Below, one piece after another: positions 46,021-56,932 of a DNA stretch of 64,000 bases. The DNA is from Humulus lupulus (Eukaryota > Streptophyta > Magnoliopsida > Rosales > Cannabaceae): assembly GCF_963169125.1 (NCBI RefSeq), contig NC_084797.1:104619868-104683867 (forward strand). The letters are read 5' to 3'. The translations under genes were made by a program, and so were the position numbers. The notes under the pieces are model-generated. The model was not told the origin of the DNA and did not search any database. It saw only the letters and a program-made list of their open reading frames with translations. How positions within the stretch are numbered: position 1 is the stretch's first letter; each line of letters opens with the position of its first letter.

Positions 46021-47557
46021 GTGCTTACATGATGACAGTGAAAGAGATTTTGCCACAGTTACAAGCTGACCTTGCTACTTGGGATTTAGAGATAGTAGTT
46101 GGTCAATTTGGTAACCTCTCTATTGAGACTACCATTATGGAAGCCATAAAAGGCAGGCAGTTAGTCGATCCTTGGGTTCAAGGATTAATGCACGAAGTGA
46201 GGAACGAGGGGCGACCAGGATTACATATCTTCGAAGATCGAGTATTGAGGTTTAAGGGCAGAATATGTGTTCGAGACAATGACGAGATCAAGAAGCAGAT
46301 CTTTTTCGAGGGACATAATGCTCCTAATGTCATGCATCCAGGTACCACAAAAATGTACCAAGACTTGAAGAAGTACTTTTGGTGGCCTGGAATGAAAAAT
46401 GAGACGGCAGAATATGTGGCACACTGCTTGACTTGTCAGCAAACAAAGGCCGAGCATTAATGGGCAGCCGGATTGTTACAACCCTTAGAAATTCTAGAAT
46501 GGAAGTGGGAGATTGTCACTATGGACTTTGTTACAGGTCTACCAACCAATCCCAAGGGGCACGAAGCGATTTGGGTTATTGTAGATAGGCTGACTATGTC
46601 TTCTATTTCTTGCCGATCAAGGTAACTTATAGGGCACATAAGTTAGTAGATATTTACATTGCAGAAATAATGAGACTGCATGGTGTACCCAACTCCATCA
46701 TATCAGATCACGACAAATGTTTTACCTCGACATTCTGGAATAGAATCCAAACGAGGTTGGGTACTAAACTGAAGTTCAGCACTTCTTTCCACCAGCAAAC
46801 AGACGGTGAAAGCGAATGAACAATTCAGACCCTGGAAGATATGCTAAGAGCATGCGTGCTCGATTTTCAAGGGTCCTGGAATGAGAAGCTTCCACTGATA
46901 GAGTTCGGTTACAATAATAGCTATCATGATTCCGTCAAGTTGGCTTCGTATGAGGCTTTGTATGGAAGGAAATGCCGATCTCCAATTCATTGGCACAAGA
47001 CTGGTGAAAGAAAGTTTCTCGGATCGGATGAGGTTGATCAGATTACCGAGGACATCCGACAGATAAAGCAACGCTTGCAAACTTTGGTTGATCGACAACG
47101 CAAATATGTCGACCGACACAGGAGACCCCTGTTGTTTGAGGTTGGTGATAATGTGCTGCTGAAGGTAGCTCCACTGCGAGGGGCTATGCGGTTCGGGATG
47201 AAAGGAAAGCTTAGCCCAAGGTTCGTTGGACCTTTCAAAATCATAGAGAGGATCAGGGAAGTCGCTTATCGTTTAGCTCTTCCGCCCGCCTTGTCTAAGG
47301 TGCATGACGTGTTCCATGTATCCTTGTTGAGAAAATACATGCACGATCCCTCGCACATAATCAACTATGAGCAGTTGAGCGTGGATCCTCAACTAGTCTA
47401 TGAGGATAAACCGGTTATGATACTAGACCGAAAGGAAAAAGTGTTGAGGAACAAGACGGTGCCGTTGGTAAAGGTGTAGTGGTGTAACCATGGAATTGAA
47501 GAGGCTACCTGGGAAAAAGAAGAAAAGATGAGGGAGCTGTATCCTCATTTGGTTTAA
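46021..47557 (+). pseudogene. integrase and chromodomain of element G
   Basis: HHCC finger (HNAPNVMHPGTTKMYQDLKKYFWW ... CLTCQQTKAEH), integrase core with VDRLTMS, the ISDHDKCF region and DGESE, the C-terminal GPF module (LSPRFVGPFKIIERI), HDVFHVSLLRKYM, and a chromodomain-like end (MILDRKEKVLRNKTVPLVKV ... EEATWE) before TAA at 47555-47557. Premature stops: TAA 46458, TGA 46817, TAG 47477; frameshift near 46605. The three stops sit at the same sites in element F. Confidence 0.9.
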
Positions 47558-47573
47558 GTTTCGAGGACGAAAC
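47558..47573 (+). promoter_or_regulatory. post-pol stem-loop of element G (compensated variant)
   Basis: GTTTCG, AGGA loop, CGAAAC: the outer A-T pair of the other elements is a G-C pair here. It directly follows the stop codon. No purine tract follows; CCTTTATAAATTGTAGGTAT leads into the LTR. Confidence 0.65.
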
Positions 47574-47592
47574 CTTTATAAATTGTAGGTAT

Positions 47593-50500
47593 TGTAAAGT
47601 CTTGTATTTTCGGGTACCTTAAAACGACTCGGGTCGGGATTTTTGTCCACGAGTAAAGAATATTATTTTAAATAATATTATATTTGTTTGGAAATTATTC
47701 CATGAGTTATTGCTAGCAAAATTATGAATTTTTTTATTTTAAAGTCAAGATAAGACTTTCGGTCCTAGGCCTACACAAAAACCTTGATCGGGTAAAAATC
47801 TCAGAAAATAAAATGAAAAGCTATGGCAAATATGCTTTGGGCATAAAACACATTCATAAAAGTTAAAGTTTGGTCTAAAATAATAAACCTAAGGAAAAAA
47901 GGAAATTTTAGGGCATTTTTGGTTTAAATGCCTAATTTTACCGAAATGGGGAATTTTATTCCATGAATGGACCTTAGGTTAAATTTTATAGTGTGATTAA
48001 TTAAATTAAATGTGTGAGACATTTAACTTAATTATTTAATATTAAGTTTTGTGATTTAAAACTTAATAAGAGTGAAAAAGGTATCAAAAGTCAATTTGGA
48101 CTTTTCTTCTCATGAATTAATTATTGACCTTTATAAAAAAATAAAAATAAAAATATATAAAACATAGACAGAATGAAAAGGTTGGCCGACCATGTGGTGT
48201 TTTAGAGTTGTGTATACCCAATTTTATTAAGTTTAAAACCCATTTAATTAAGAAATCAAGTGTGCAAGTGGGTAGAAAAGCACTCAAGTGTTTTGTGAGC
48301 AATTCTAACCCTAAGAACCGACCACTCTCCCTCTCTTATTCACTAACATCTTTTTTGAAAACTATCTCAAAGTTTTCTCTCAATATTCACCCTCAAGAAC
48401 ACCAAGGAAACTTGGAAGCTAAGTCTTGGTCTAGGAAAGGTTTTCCCTAAGGTAAAGTTCCATTAATCTAGTCTTTTGTCAAGTTTTAATCATAGAGTTT
48501 CAAATAGCTAATTAACTATGCTGTTGGGGGAAGTTGGTTAGGGTTTTTGAAAGGTTTTTAAGGAGCCAAAGCTAGTAGGAAGATCCACACCTTAAGCAAG
48601 AACACCAAAGAGGAAAGAAATGTACTTTTTATTATTTTGTTGTAGGATTTTTAGGTTTAAGCATTATTTTGTATATTTAATTCTTAAAGTTTCTTATTAG
48701 TGATGTAATAAGGTTAGGGTAGTTTTTTTTTATAATTTTTACAATGCTTTTCTATTGATTTTTGAAAATAGGAACTAAAACCCCGAAGGGTTTTGTAGGA
48801 AACCCTAAAACAAAACATGTTTTGAGCTGTGACTTCCAAGGGGTCGACCAGCCACTTTATATTAATTTTTGTAAACTTGAATTTTACTGTGATGTTTTTG
48901 AGATTTAGTGCATAAAATTGAGCTTTTGAAATACTCAAAAATGTTTAGAAATGAGTATGTTATGCTATTTCAAAGTTTAGGTAAAAAACTGTTTTTTCGT
49001 ACTCTAATTTTCGGAACCAAGTTTGGACAACCACTGTATAGGGAAAATAAACCCAGGTTTTTCTAAACTTTTGTGGACATATTGTTGGCATAACCTAGTA
49101 TTCCACTGTAATATTTGGTAAGAAAATATTGAACGGTTTGAAAGTTATTAACTGTTAAATTTTGGAAAAAATAAGGACTTGAAAATAAGGTCATTTTTAC
49201 CTCATTGTTGGAAAATGATTTCACCAATCAAAAATGCTCATTTTGACCTAAGATTTTACAAAGACCTAAATGGCATACCAAAAATACAATTGGGATATTT
49301 TGGTAACAATTGGGTAACTAAATTTCAAGTTATGAACTAACAAGTTATTTAGTTAAAAATGTGAAAAATAGGTTTTTCACACTTATTCTAAAAATGAGAT
49401 TTTGGAACTTAAGGTAAAAAGTAAAATTTTACTTATTTCAAGATATAAATTGGTAAGTCTTGAAAACATATTTTCACTAAAATTATCACTTTGAGTTTAG
49501 TGTGAATTTTTATTCTTTTTAAAAATAAAAGATTTAATTTATTAATAGGTAATAAATTAAAAGAGGGTTTAAAACCCTATATTTTGAGAAAATAACTAAC
49601 TGAATTATTTTTCTAGTAAGTAAAATTGATTAATTGATTTTGGAAAATTAACTAGTCAAGATGGGAATTTTTAACGGTTTTCCTAATTAAGACAAATTTG
49701 GCAATTTTCTTAAAACGGTTTTTAGATATTCAAACCTTATTAAAAATAAAAGGGAAAAATTAAGAGTTTATTTTCTTTAAAAAAAATTAAAGAATTTATT
49801 AGTATTTTCTGGATATAATACTGGCTAAAATCTTACATATTTTAACCGACTTGTCGAAAGTGCGGCTTAATAGCGATACCTTGAAAGAATAAGATTTTTA
49901 GGAGATTGTGGGAAAATACCATTGTGATACCCGAGCCTAGGTATCGAGACCTTCAGATACGTCTCCCCAAGACATAGAGTGTAGTCTCAAATATTTTTGT
50001 ATGAATTTCCTTAATGGGTTTAAAACCAAATAAGGATCATAAATCCTTACAAATGATTTTGAAAATGACCAATCTGCCCAAAATAATAATAATGAATTAT
50101 GTGCCATAATTAATCCAAGTATACTGTATGGATAACTACAGTATTGACTAAGTGTAACTGAACTGAACGTTGGAGAGTGAAAACCTGCTGAGCGCTAAGG
50201 ACTCCAAGTAAGTCAACTTATATTGTATGGCTGCAACATGAAATGATCATTGTCTTGTATGTTATAGTATAGGGATACATGCACATATATAGACTGTCAT
50301 AGAAAGTTGCTTAGAGACATTAGTCTAGAGAATGCTGATTTAGAAAATATGAACGGTAGATATCCTTCATATCCTAGACGGCTAATCCCCGTCACACTGC
50401 TTGATTTTATTATGTCCGACTCATTACCGCGATGAGTGGCTAAGAGGTGAGGATTAGTTGGTTAAACCTAGGGGCGCAAAAACAAATGGGACCTAGGGGC

Positions 50501-51547
50501 CCTCATGCTTACTTAATCAGTGAACGGTTAGAACCTGAGCAAGTGCTCTGATAAGTTTTTCCCGGATAGCAGCCGTGAATATTGGCCATTCAGTGAGAGT
50601 GCCTATAGATACTAGGGGTTGCCAGATTGAGTGTGGCTGAACACCCTAAGGGCAACTGCGCACCAGCACCACTGATTAGCATAGAAGTCTCTGTAAAACC
50701 GTGTAAAGTCGATTTCACTCTTGGATAAGTAGTGATGCCCTAAGGAATGTGATAGTTACCCTAGATGGAGATATTTATTGGCTGGATCTTAGTATTGAGA
50801 GTCGGTTCTCTCTTACAGGTTAGCAATTATGTTGGAGGGCGTGTTACGCCTGAATTGTTGGAAATTTTCGAGCGTTGGTCTAAAATTATATTGTGATATG
50901 ATATATTTGCTTGCTCTGGGATTTTCTGAGTTTAGGGATATATTTGTTGATAAGATATAGTTGTGAAATATTATATCTGCTTGCTGTGGGATTTTCTGAG
51001 TGCAGGAATATAATTGTTGATAAGAATTAGTTGCGATATAATACATCTGACTGTTCTGGGATTTTCTGAGTGCAGGATTTTATCTGTTTATAGGAAATAA
51101 TTTATCATTGGTTATCAGGCATGGCCATAAGTTTGCTAGGATGCTTTGCGTTCTTGAAATTTATTTTGTAGGGTCTAAATGCATTCGGAACCCTAATCCT
51201 CTACATTCTTTTGTTTGAAGGTTGAACTTACTAAGCGTTTTCGCTTATCTAGTTGCTTCATGTTGTAGGTAAGAGCAAGGGCAAGGCAGAGCAGTGAGCG
51301 CTGGAGTCTACCTTACAAATGTACATGTGGACGGACCTTTTGGGAAGCCGTTTTATTTTTGGAAATGTTGTGTAATTTTTCTAATCTAGGCTCACTCTAC
51401 TCTTTATAAAAGATGTTTGTAACTAAATGTTAAGTATGGCCATACGACTTTTAAAATTTTTTTTTTATACGAGTTTTTGAGACATTTTGTTAAATAAAAA
51501 CATTTATATTTCCGCATTATCGAGTCATGAAAATCTGGTTCGTTACA
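47593..51547 (+). mobile_element. 3' LTR of element G (LTR2), 3955 bp
   Basis: Starts TGTAAAGTCTTGTATTTTCG and ends GGTTCGTTACA. Collinear with LTR1 except that it lacks the LINE. The short frames inside are not conserved with LTR1 and carry no domain. The right flank is the interior of the H 5' LTR. Confidence 0.93.
50890..51100. repeat. three tandem ~70 bp repeats in LTR2
   Basis: ATTTTCTGAG recurs at 50921, 50991 and 51061, the same 70-base period as in LTR1. Confidence 0.9.
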
Positions 51548-51870
51548 GTGTACATATGCGGCTACTCGACCACCACGGCCGGGTATATCTCAGAGAAACT
51601 AAGGTTGTAGTCCTGTTTTGCCACTTAGGTCGACTGAATGTAACTTTTGATGTATATACACCTTTTTAAAATTTTAATTTTAATATTTTAGGATCTCATG
51701 ACTGTATGAATCTTTTCCACTAAAGGTCAACAATTCTTTTTACCAAATATTTTAACCTTAACCTTTGACATTAACCGTAGCTAAATATTTTAAACCAAAT
51801 GACTTGGTTAGCAAGTCTGACATAATTTAAAGTACACAGTTTAACGATCCTGGATTAGGAGGACGTTACA
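51548..51870 (+). mobile_element. 3' remnant of the 5' LTR of element H
   Basis: Begins GTGTACATATGCGGC with TCGACCACCACGGCCG, the interior motif seen in LTR J at 61875, and ends GGATTAGGAGGACGTTACA. Its end matches the H 3' LTR (58670-58807). The missing left part was displaced by the F/G array. Confidence 0.88.
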
Positions 51871-51872
51871 AC

Positions 51873-51884
51873 TCGGTATCAGAG
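51873..51884 (+). promoter_or_regulatory. primer-binding site of element H (one mismatch)
   Basis: TCGGTATCAGAG directly after the LTR; T-to-C change in the TTGG of the usual CTTGGTATCAGAG context. Confidence 0.8.
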
Positions 51885-52452
51885 ATGCCACGGTTTAAGG
51901 GCTCCTGAAGACTGGCTGGGCATGTACACTCGCCACTCAAGACAACCTCGACTCAGGGTTCGGTAACTATTATGTTGTTATAAGTTTAAATGCTTAAACA
52001 TGATATGAATGCCTTATTTGCATGCCTATTTAGGGTGCATGAGATAATTTGTAGGGCTTGGCCCTTGACTGCTACATGAATGATAGAGAACATGCTTATT
52101 AGCATCGTTACTGCTTGTGAATGCAAGGGAACTGCTTATTAGCACTATTGTTTGTATATGAACCAGGAAATGCATATTAGCACCATTAATACTGGCAGGG
52201 ATTAAGGAACATGCTTATTAGCTATGTTATACTTGTGAAAATGCTTGGATATGTTTATGTGTATTGTTAATTGCTGATGGATATTAGGAAGTTGTTATTA
52301 GCACAATGAATGAATATATTGAGTGATGGCATTCTTATTAGCATTGCATTTGTGTGTTTATCTGTTGATCTTGGATCGTCAGGCGGAAAGAAGTATAGTT
52401 ATTACTTACCTAACGCCCGATTTGATCACTGTAGGGTGGATTGAGTAACAGT
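51885..52452 (+). other. untranslated leader of element H
   Basis: The first ~80 bases are alike in the leaders of the intact element and J (CATGTACACTCGCCACT, CTCGACTCAGGGTT). 52094-52345 is a phased repeat, listed separately. Confidence 0.75.
52094..52345 (+). repeat. 40 bp phased repeat, seven units, in the H leader
   Basis: GCTTATTAGCA or a close variant begins at 52094, 52134, 52172, 52213, 52253 (degenerate), 52294 and 52333, a spacing of 38-41 bases. The linkers are diverged. Confidence 0.82.
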
Positions 52453-53600
52453 ATGAATCTTTGAAGGTCAAAGAGATTGGTTGGCCAAGAGTTACAGGCC
52501 AGTGAAGGGAATGACCAAGGCGAGGACCCACCACCAACTCCAAAAAACTAACAACAGGTGCTTGCTGACATGCAAGCCAGATTAGAGAGGCAGAAAGAGG
52601 AGATTTGCGTCTTGAGACAACAATAGGTTGCAGCAGGGAACCCACAGCTCGCGGTACCGGCAGTGATACAGCCAGAGGTACCAGTAGTAGTACAGCCCCA
52701 GGTAAGGGGAGATAGGTAGGAACCCATGTATAAGAGGTTTAGGAAGCAGCATCCTCCAATTTTTTTAGGGCAGCTCAGATCCACTAAAGGCTGAGCAGTG
52801 GATGACTATGATAACCACCATCCTTGATTTTATGAGGGTAGGTGGTAATGAGAGAGTGGCCTGCGCCACTTATATGTTTTGGGAGGTCGCCCGAATATGG
52901 TGGGAGGTGGTATCCCAGACCAGAGAAGTAACCACCATTGAATGGGAAGAGTTTAGAACCTTGTTCAACGAGAAATACTACAACGACGCAGTTAAAGCTT
53001 TGAAGGCTGAAGAGTTCAACAAGTTACTTCTGGGTAACATGACAGTAACAGATTATGCCCAAAAGTTCGATAGGTTGGCAAAGTTTGCCGGGGATCTGGT
53101 GCCCACTGATGGGACCAGAAGAGAGAGGTTTCTTTAAGGGCTACAACCTATGACAGCGTGGGATGTTTGTATTACCACTGTGTCGGGATTGACCATCTAC
53201 GCACAGGCTATAGAGAAGGCACTTAGAGCTGAGAGCACAGAGAATAGGATCTGGCATGATAATGCAACCAGAACAAATTCTTGGAGGTTGAGACCTCCAT
53301 TTTTAGGTTTTGGTTGGGGTGGAGGCCCTAGTGATCAGAAGACGAAGACTCTAGAGACAGTTTGATCTCCAGGGCCAGATTAGAGGCCACGGGGCATACA
53401 GATAGGTCGCCAGAGTAGCGGTGAGACCTGGAGAGCGTTTCCAGAGTGTTCTAGGTGCAGGAGGCGCCATATTGGGGAATGTCGGGCAAAAGCCTACTTT
53501 GTTTGTGGTAATGTAGGGCACTTGAAGAAAGACTTCCCGTGAGCCAGAAAGAAGGAACCGAAGAAGATGGATAACGTGATGCCAGCTCGGGTGTTGAATT
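52453..53600 (+). pseudogene. gag of element H, decayed
   Basis: The ATG at 52453 aligns with the gag start of the intact element but is followed by TGA after three codons. Then VLADMQARLERQKEE, a frameshift near 52775 at the EGG-DP position, [61 protein letters not shown], stops at 53135 and 53363, and a zinc region with ECSRCRRRHIGECR and YFVCGNVGHLKKDF, where both first and last cysteines of the CCHC knuckle are lost. Confidence 0.88.
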
Positions 53601-54208
53601 TGACCTAGGCAGGTGTCGAGGCTAGTCCCTCGGTAGTTACAAGTCAACTTTCTAGTGATGGAACCTTCTATACTGTTTTGATTGATTTGGGTGCTACGCA
53701 CTCTTTTGTTGCTAGTAGGATCATAGATGGATTGTGTAGACCATGTGACTTCTATCCATTGGGGTTTGGTACTATGTTGCCTATTGGGGAGTTAGTGGTT
53801 TCCAGGAGAAGGGTTAGATCGCTACTAGTTACAGTGGATGGCAAGGAATTATCAGTTTATTTGGTGGAATTGGTGATGACAAATTTTAATATAATTCTGG
53901 GTATGGATTGGCTAGAGAAGTATGGGGCAACGATAGATTGCAAGAAGAAAATGGTAACCTTTGAGCCCGAGGGTGAGGACCCTTTTGTATTCGTTGGCAC
54001 TGTTCATGGACCACGTATACATATTATATATGTACTTAGAGTTAGATACCTATTGCAAGGGGGATGCATAGGGTTCTTAGCTAGTGTGGTGGATACCACT
54101 CAGGTCATGCTAGGGGGACCAAAACAAATCCGATTAATCTGTGAGTTTCTGGATGTGTTTCTAGGGATCTGCCAGGGTTACCTCCACACAGGGAGATTGA
54201 GTTTCTAA
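53601..54208 (+). pseudogene. aspartic protease of element H
   Basis: TVLIDLGATHSFVASRIID has D-L-G in place of [33 protein letters not shown] and [15 protein letters not shown] follow and line up with residues 405-510 of the intact polyprotein. A frameshift near 54160 separates it from RT. Confidence 0.88.
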
Positions 54209-55345
54209 TTGGATTGGCGCCAGGGACAGAGCCAGTGTCTAGGGCACCTTATAGGATGGCTCCAGCTGAGCTGAAGGAACTAAAAGTTCAACTACAGGAA
54301 GTATCAATTATAGAGAGCTGAACAAGTTGATTATCAAGAACAGATATCCACTGCCAAGGTTTGATAACTTGTTTGATCAGTTGTTGGGTAGAACAGTATT
54401 CTCTAAGATAGATCTTCGATCTGGCTATCACCATTTGAGGACCAGGGAGGAGGATATACTGAAGACAACTTTTCGCACCAAGTATGGGCATTATGAGTTC
54501 TTGGTATGTCGTTTTGATTGACTAATGCCCCATCAGCATTTAAGGATTTAATGAATAGGGTGTTCCAAGATTACCAGGACAAGTTTGTGATTGTCTTTAT
54601 TGACGATATATTGATATACTCTCGGAAAAAGACAGAACACGAGCAGCACCTCAGATTGGTACTACAGAGGTTGAGAGAAAACAAGTTGTATGCAAAGTTC
54701 AAGAATTGCGAGATTTAGTTGCCACATGTGACTTTCTTAGGTCACATAGTTAGTAAGGATGGAATAAAGGTGGATCCAACAAAGATCGAGGCGGTCAGAG
54801 ATTGGCCAAGACTGAAGAATGCTTCAAAGATCAGGAGTTTCTTGGGATCGGCAAGGTATGATAGACGCTTTGTGGAAGGGATCCCCAAGATTATGTCATC
54901 ATTGACAGAGTTAACACACAAGAATCAGAAGTTTGTATGGTTAGACAAGTGTGAAGACAGCTTCTAGAAGCTCAGAAAGATTTTGATCACCGCTCTGATT
55001 TTGAGCATTCCTACAGATCGAGACAAGTTTGTAGTTTACTATGAGACTTCAAGACAGGGTTTGGGTTGTGTCCTTATTTAGACAGGGAAGGTGATTGCCT
55101 AAGCATCACGTCAGTTGAAGGAATATGAGCAAAGATACCCCACACATGACTTAGAGCTTCAAGCAGTAGTCTTTGCATTGAAGGTGTGGCGACACTACTT
55201 GTATGGAGAGAAGTGTGAGATATACACTTACCACAAGAGTTTAAAATACTTCTTCACCTAATAGGATCTGAAGATGAGGCAGAGACATTTGTTAGTGCTG
55301 GTAAAGGATTATGATTGTGAGATCATCTATCACCCTTGGAAAGCC
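54209..55345 (+). pseudogene. RT-RNase H of element H, with internal deletion
   Basis: [19 protein letters not shown] is followed at 54300 directly by [12 protein letters not shown], so about 90 bases holding [15 protein letters not shown] are deleted. Then [22 protein letters not shown], a frameshift near 54512, TNAPSAF and the catalytic FIDDILIYS near 54598. RNase H has YYETSRQGLG (Glu in place of the catalytic Asp) and [22 protein letters not shown]. Many TAG/TAA stops (54716, 54965, near 55078, 55098, 55258-55263). Confidence 0.87.
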
Positions 55346-56895
55346 AACGTGGTTCGGGACAGTTATATAGTACCCGACATATATTGAGGAAATTGGCTGA
55401 TGACATGACTAGAGCGGGAATTGAGTTAGTGGTGGGCCAGTTAGACAACATCAATTCACAGTCTACTCTTTTGGAGAAAATCAAGGAGAAACAATTAGAT
55501 TACCCACAGATGGGGCGGATTAGAGGAGACGTCCTAGCTAGAGTAGCTAAGGACTATACGGTGTCAAGTATGGGCTTATTGAGGTACAAGGATTAGATTT
55601 GCATTTTGATGGATGCGGGGATTAGGAAAGAGATTCAGGATGAAGCTCATACCACCCCTTATTCTCTACATCCGTGCAGCACAAAGATGTACCAGGATCT
55701 GAAAGCTTTATATTGGTGGCTTGGGATGAAGAGGAATGTGACTGAGTTTGTGGCAAAGTGCCTGACCTGTCTGTAGGTCAAGGCTGAGCATCAAAGGTCG
55801 ACAGAACTGTTACAGCCTCTGTTTATCACAGAGTGAAAGTGGGAGGATATCACGATGGATTTCGTTGTAGGATTGCCCAGGATAGTGTGCTAGCATGATT
55901 CTATTTGGATCATCGTGGATCGTTATTTGAAATCAGCTCATTTTTTACCAGTGAGGACGAATTACACAGTTGACTAGTATGTTAATCTCTATGTGAGAGA
56001 GATAGTTCGCCTTCATGGGACTCCGAGGTCTATCATGTCTGATAGGGACCCTATCTTTACTTCCATGTTTTGGGGAAGTTTGCAGAGGGCGATGGGTACA
56101 CAGCTGAAGTTTAGCACAACTTATTGTCCTCAGACAGATTGTCAGTCTAAGAGGACTATCCAGATATTGAAGGACATGCTGAGAGCATGTGAGTTGGATT
56201 TTGAAGGGTCTTGAAGTAAATATTTTCCTTTGATAGAATTTTCCTATAACAACAGATACCAGTCTACCATTCGGGTGGCACCTTATGAGATGCTGTGTGG
56301 TAGGAAGTGAAGATTGCCCACTCACTGGGATGAGATGGGTAAAAGGAAATATTTAGGTCCTGACCCAGTTCAGAGGACCACTGAGGCTATCGAGAAGAAT
56401 ATAGCTCAGATGCTCAAATCTCAGAGTAGACAAAAGAGCTATTCAGACCCGAGGTGGAAGAACATAGAGTTCCAGATGGGAGACTATGTCTTCCTTAGGG
56501 TTTGACCTCTGAGAGGGGTGAAGAGGTTCGGGATGAAAGGCATGTTGAGCCCTAGGTTTGTGGGACCGTTTGAGATCCTGGAAAGGATCGAGTAGGTGGC
56601 CTATAGGTTGGCCTTACCCCCCGCACTGTCTAGTGTACATAATGTATTACATATTTTCATGTTGAGGAAGTATGTATGAGATGGAAGTCATGTACTGAGT
56701 TATGAGGATCTGGAATTGAAGGCAGACTTGTCCTATGAAGAATAACAAGTTCAGATTCTAGACAGGAAGGACAAGGTCCTAAGGAACAAGACTATACCTT
56801 TATTTAAGGTATTGTAGAGGAACAACAAGGTCGAGGAGGCGACCTGGGAGCTGGAGGCGGATATCCAGACTCAGTATCCCGAGCTTTTCAGGTAA
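55346..56895 (+). pseudogene. integrase and chromodomain of element H
   Basis: LYSTRHILRKLADDMTRAGIE, the HHCC finger ([24 protein letters not shown] ... CLTCL), and a core with [20 protein letters not shown] and [11 protein letters not shown], where lysine (56149-56151) replaces the catalytic glutamate. Then [16 protein letters not shown] and a chromodomain ([22 protein letters not shown] ... [13 protein letters not shown]), ending PELFR and TAA at 56893-56895. At least ten nonsense codons, mostly TAG and TGA. Confidence 0.9.
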
Positions 56896-56914
56896 AATTT
56901 CGAGGACGAAATTT
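56895..56914 (+). promoter_or_regulatory. post-pol stem-loop of element H
   Basis: AAATTTCG, AGGA loop, CGAAATTT: an 8 bp perfect stem kept although the adjoining polyprotein is full of stops. Confidence 0.75.
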
Positions 56915-56919
56915 CTGTA

Positions 56920-56928
56920 GGGAGGGGA
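56920..56928 (+). promoter_or_regulatory. polypurine tract of element H
   Basis: GGGAGGGGA followed by TAGT, abutting the LTR at 56933. Confidence 0.85.
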
Positions 56929-56932
56929 TAGT

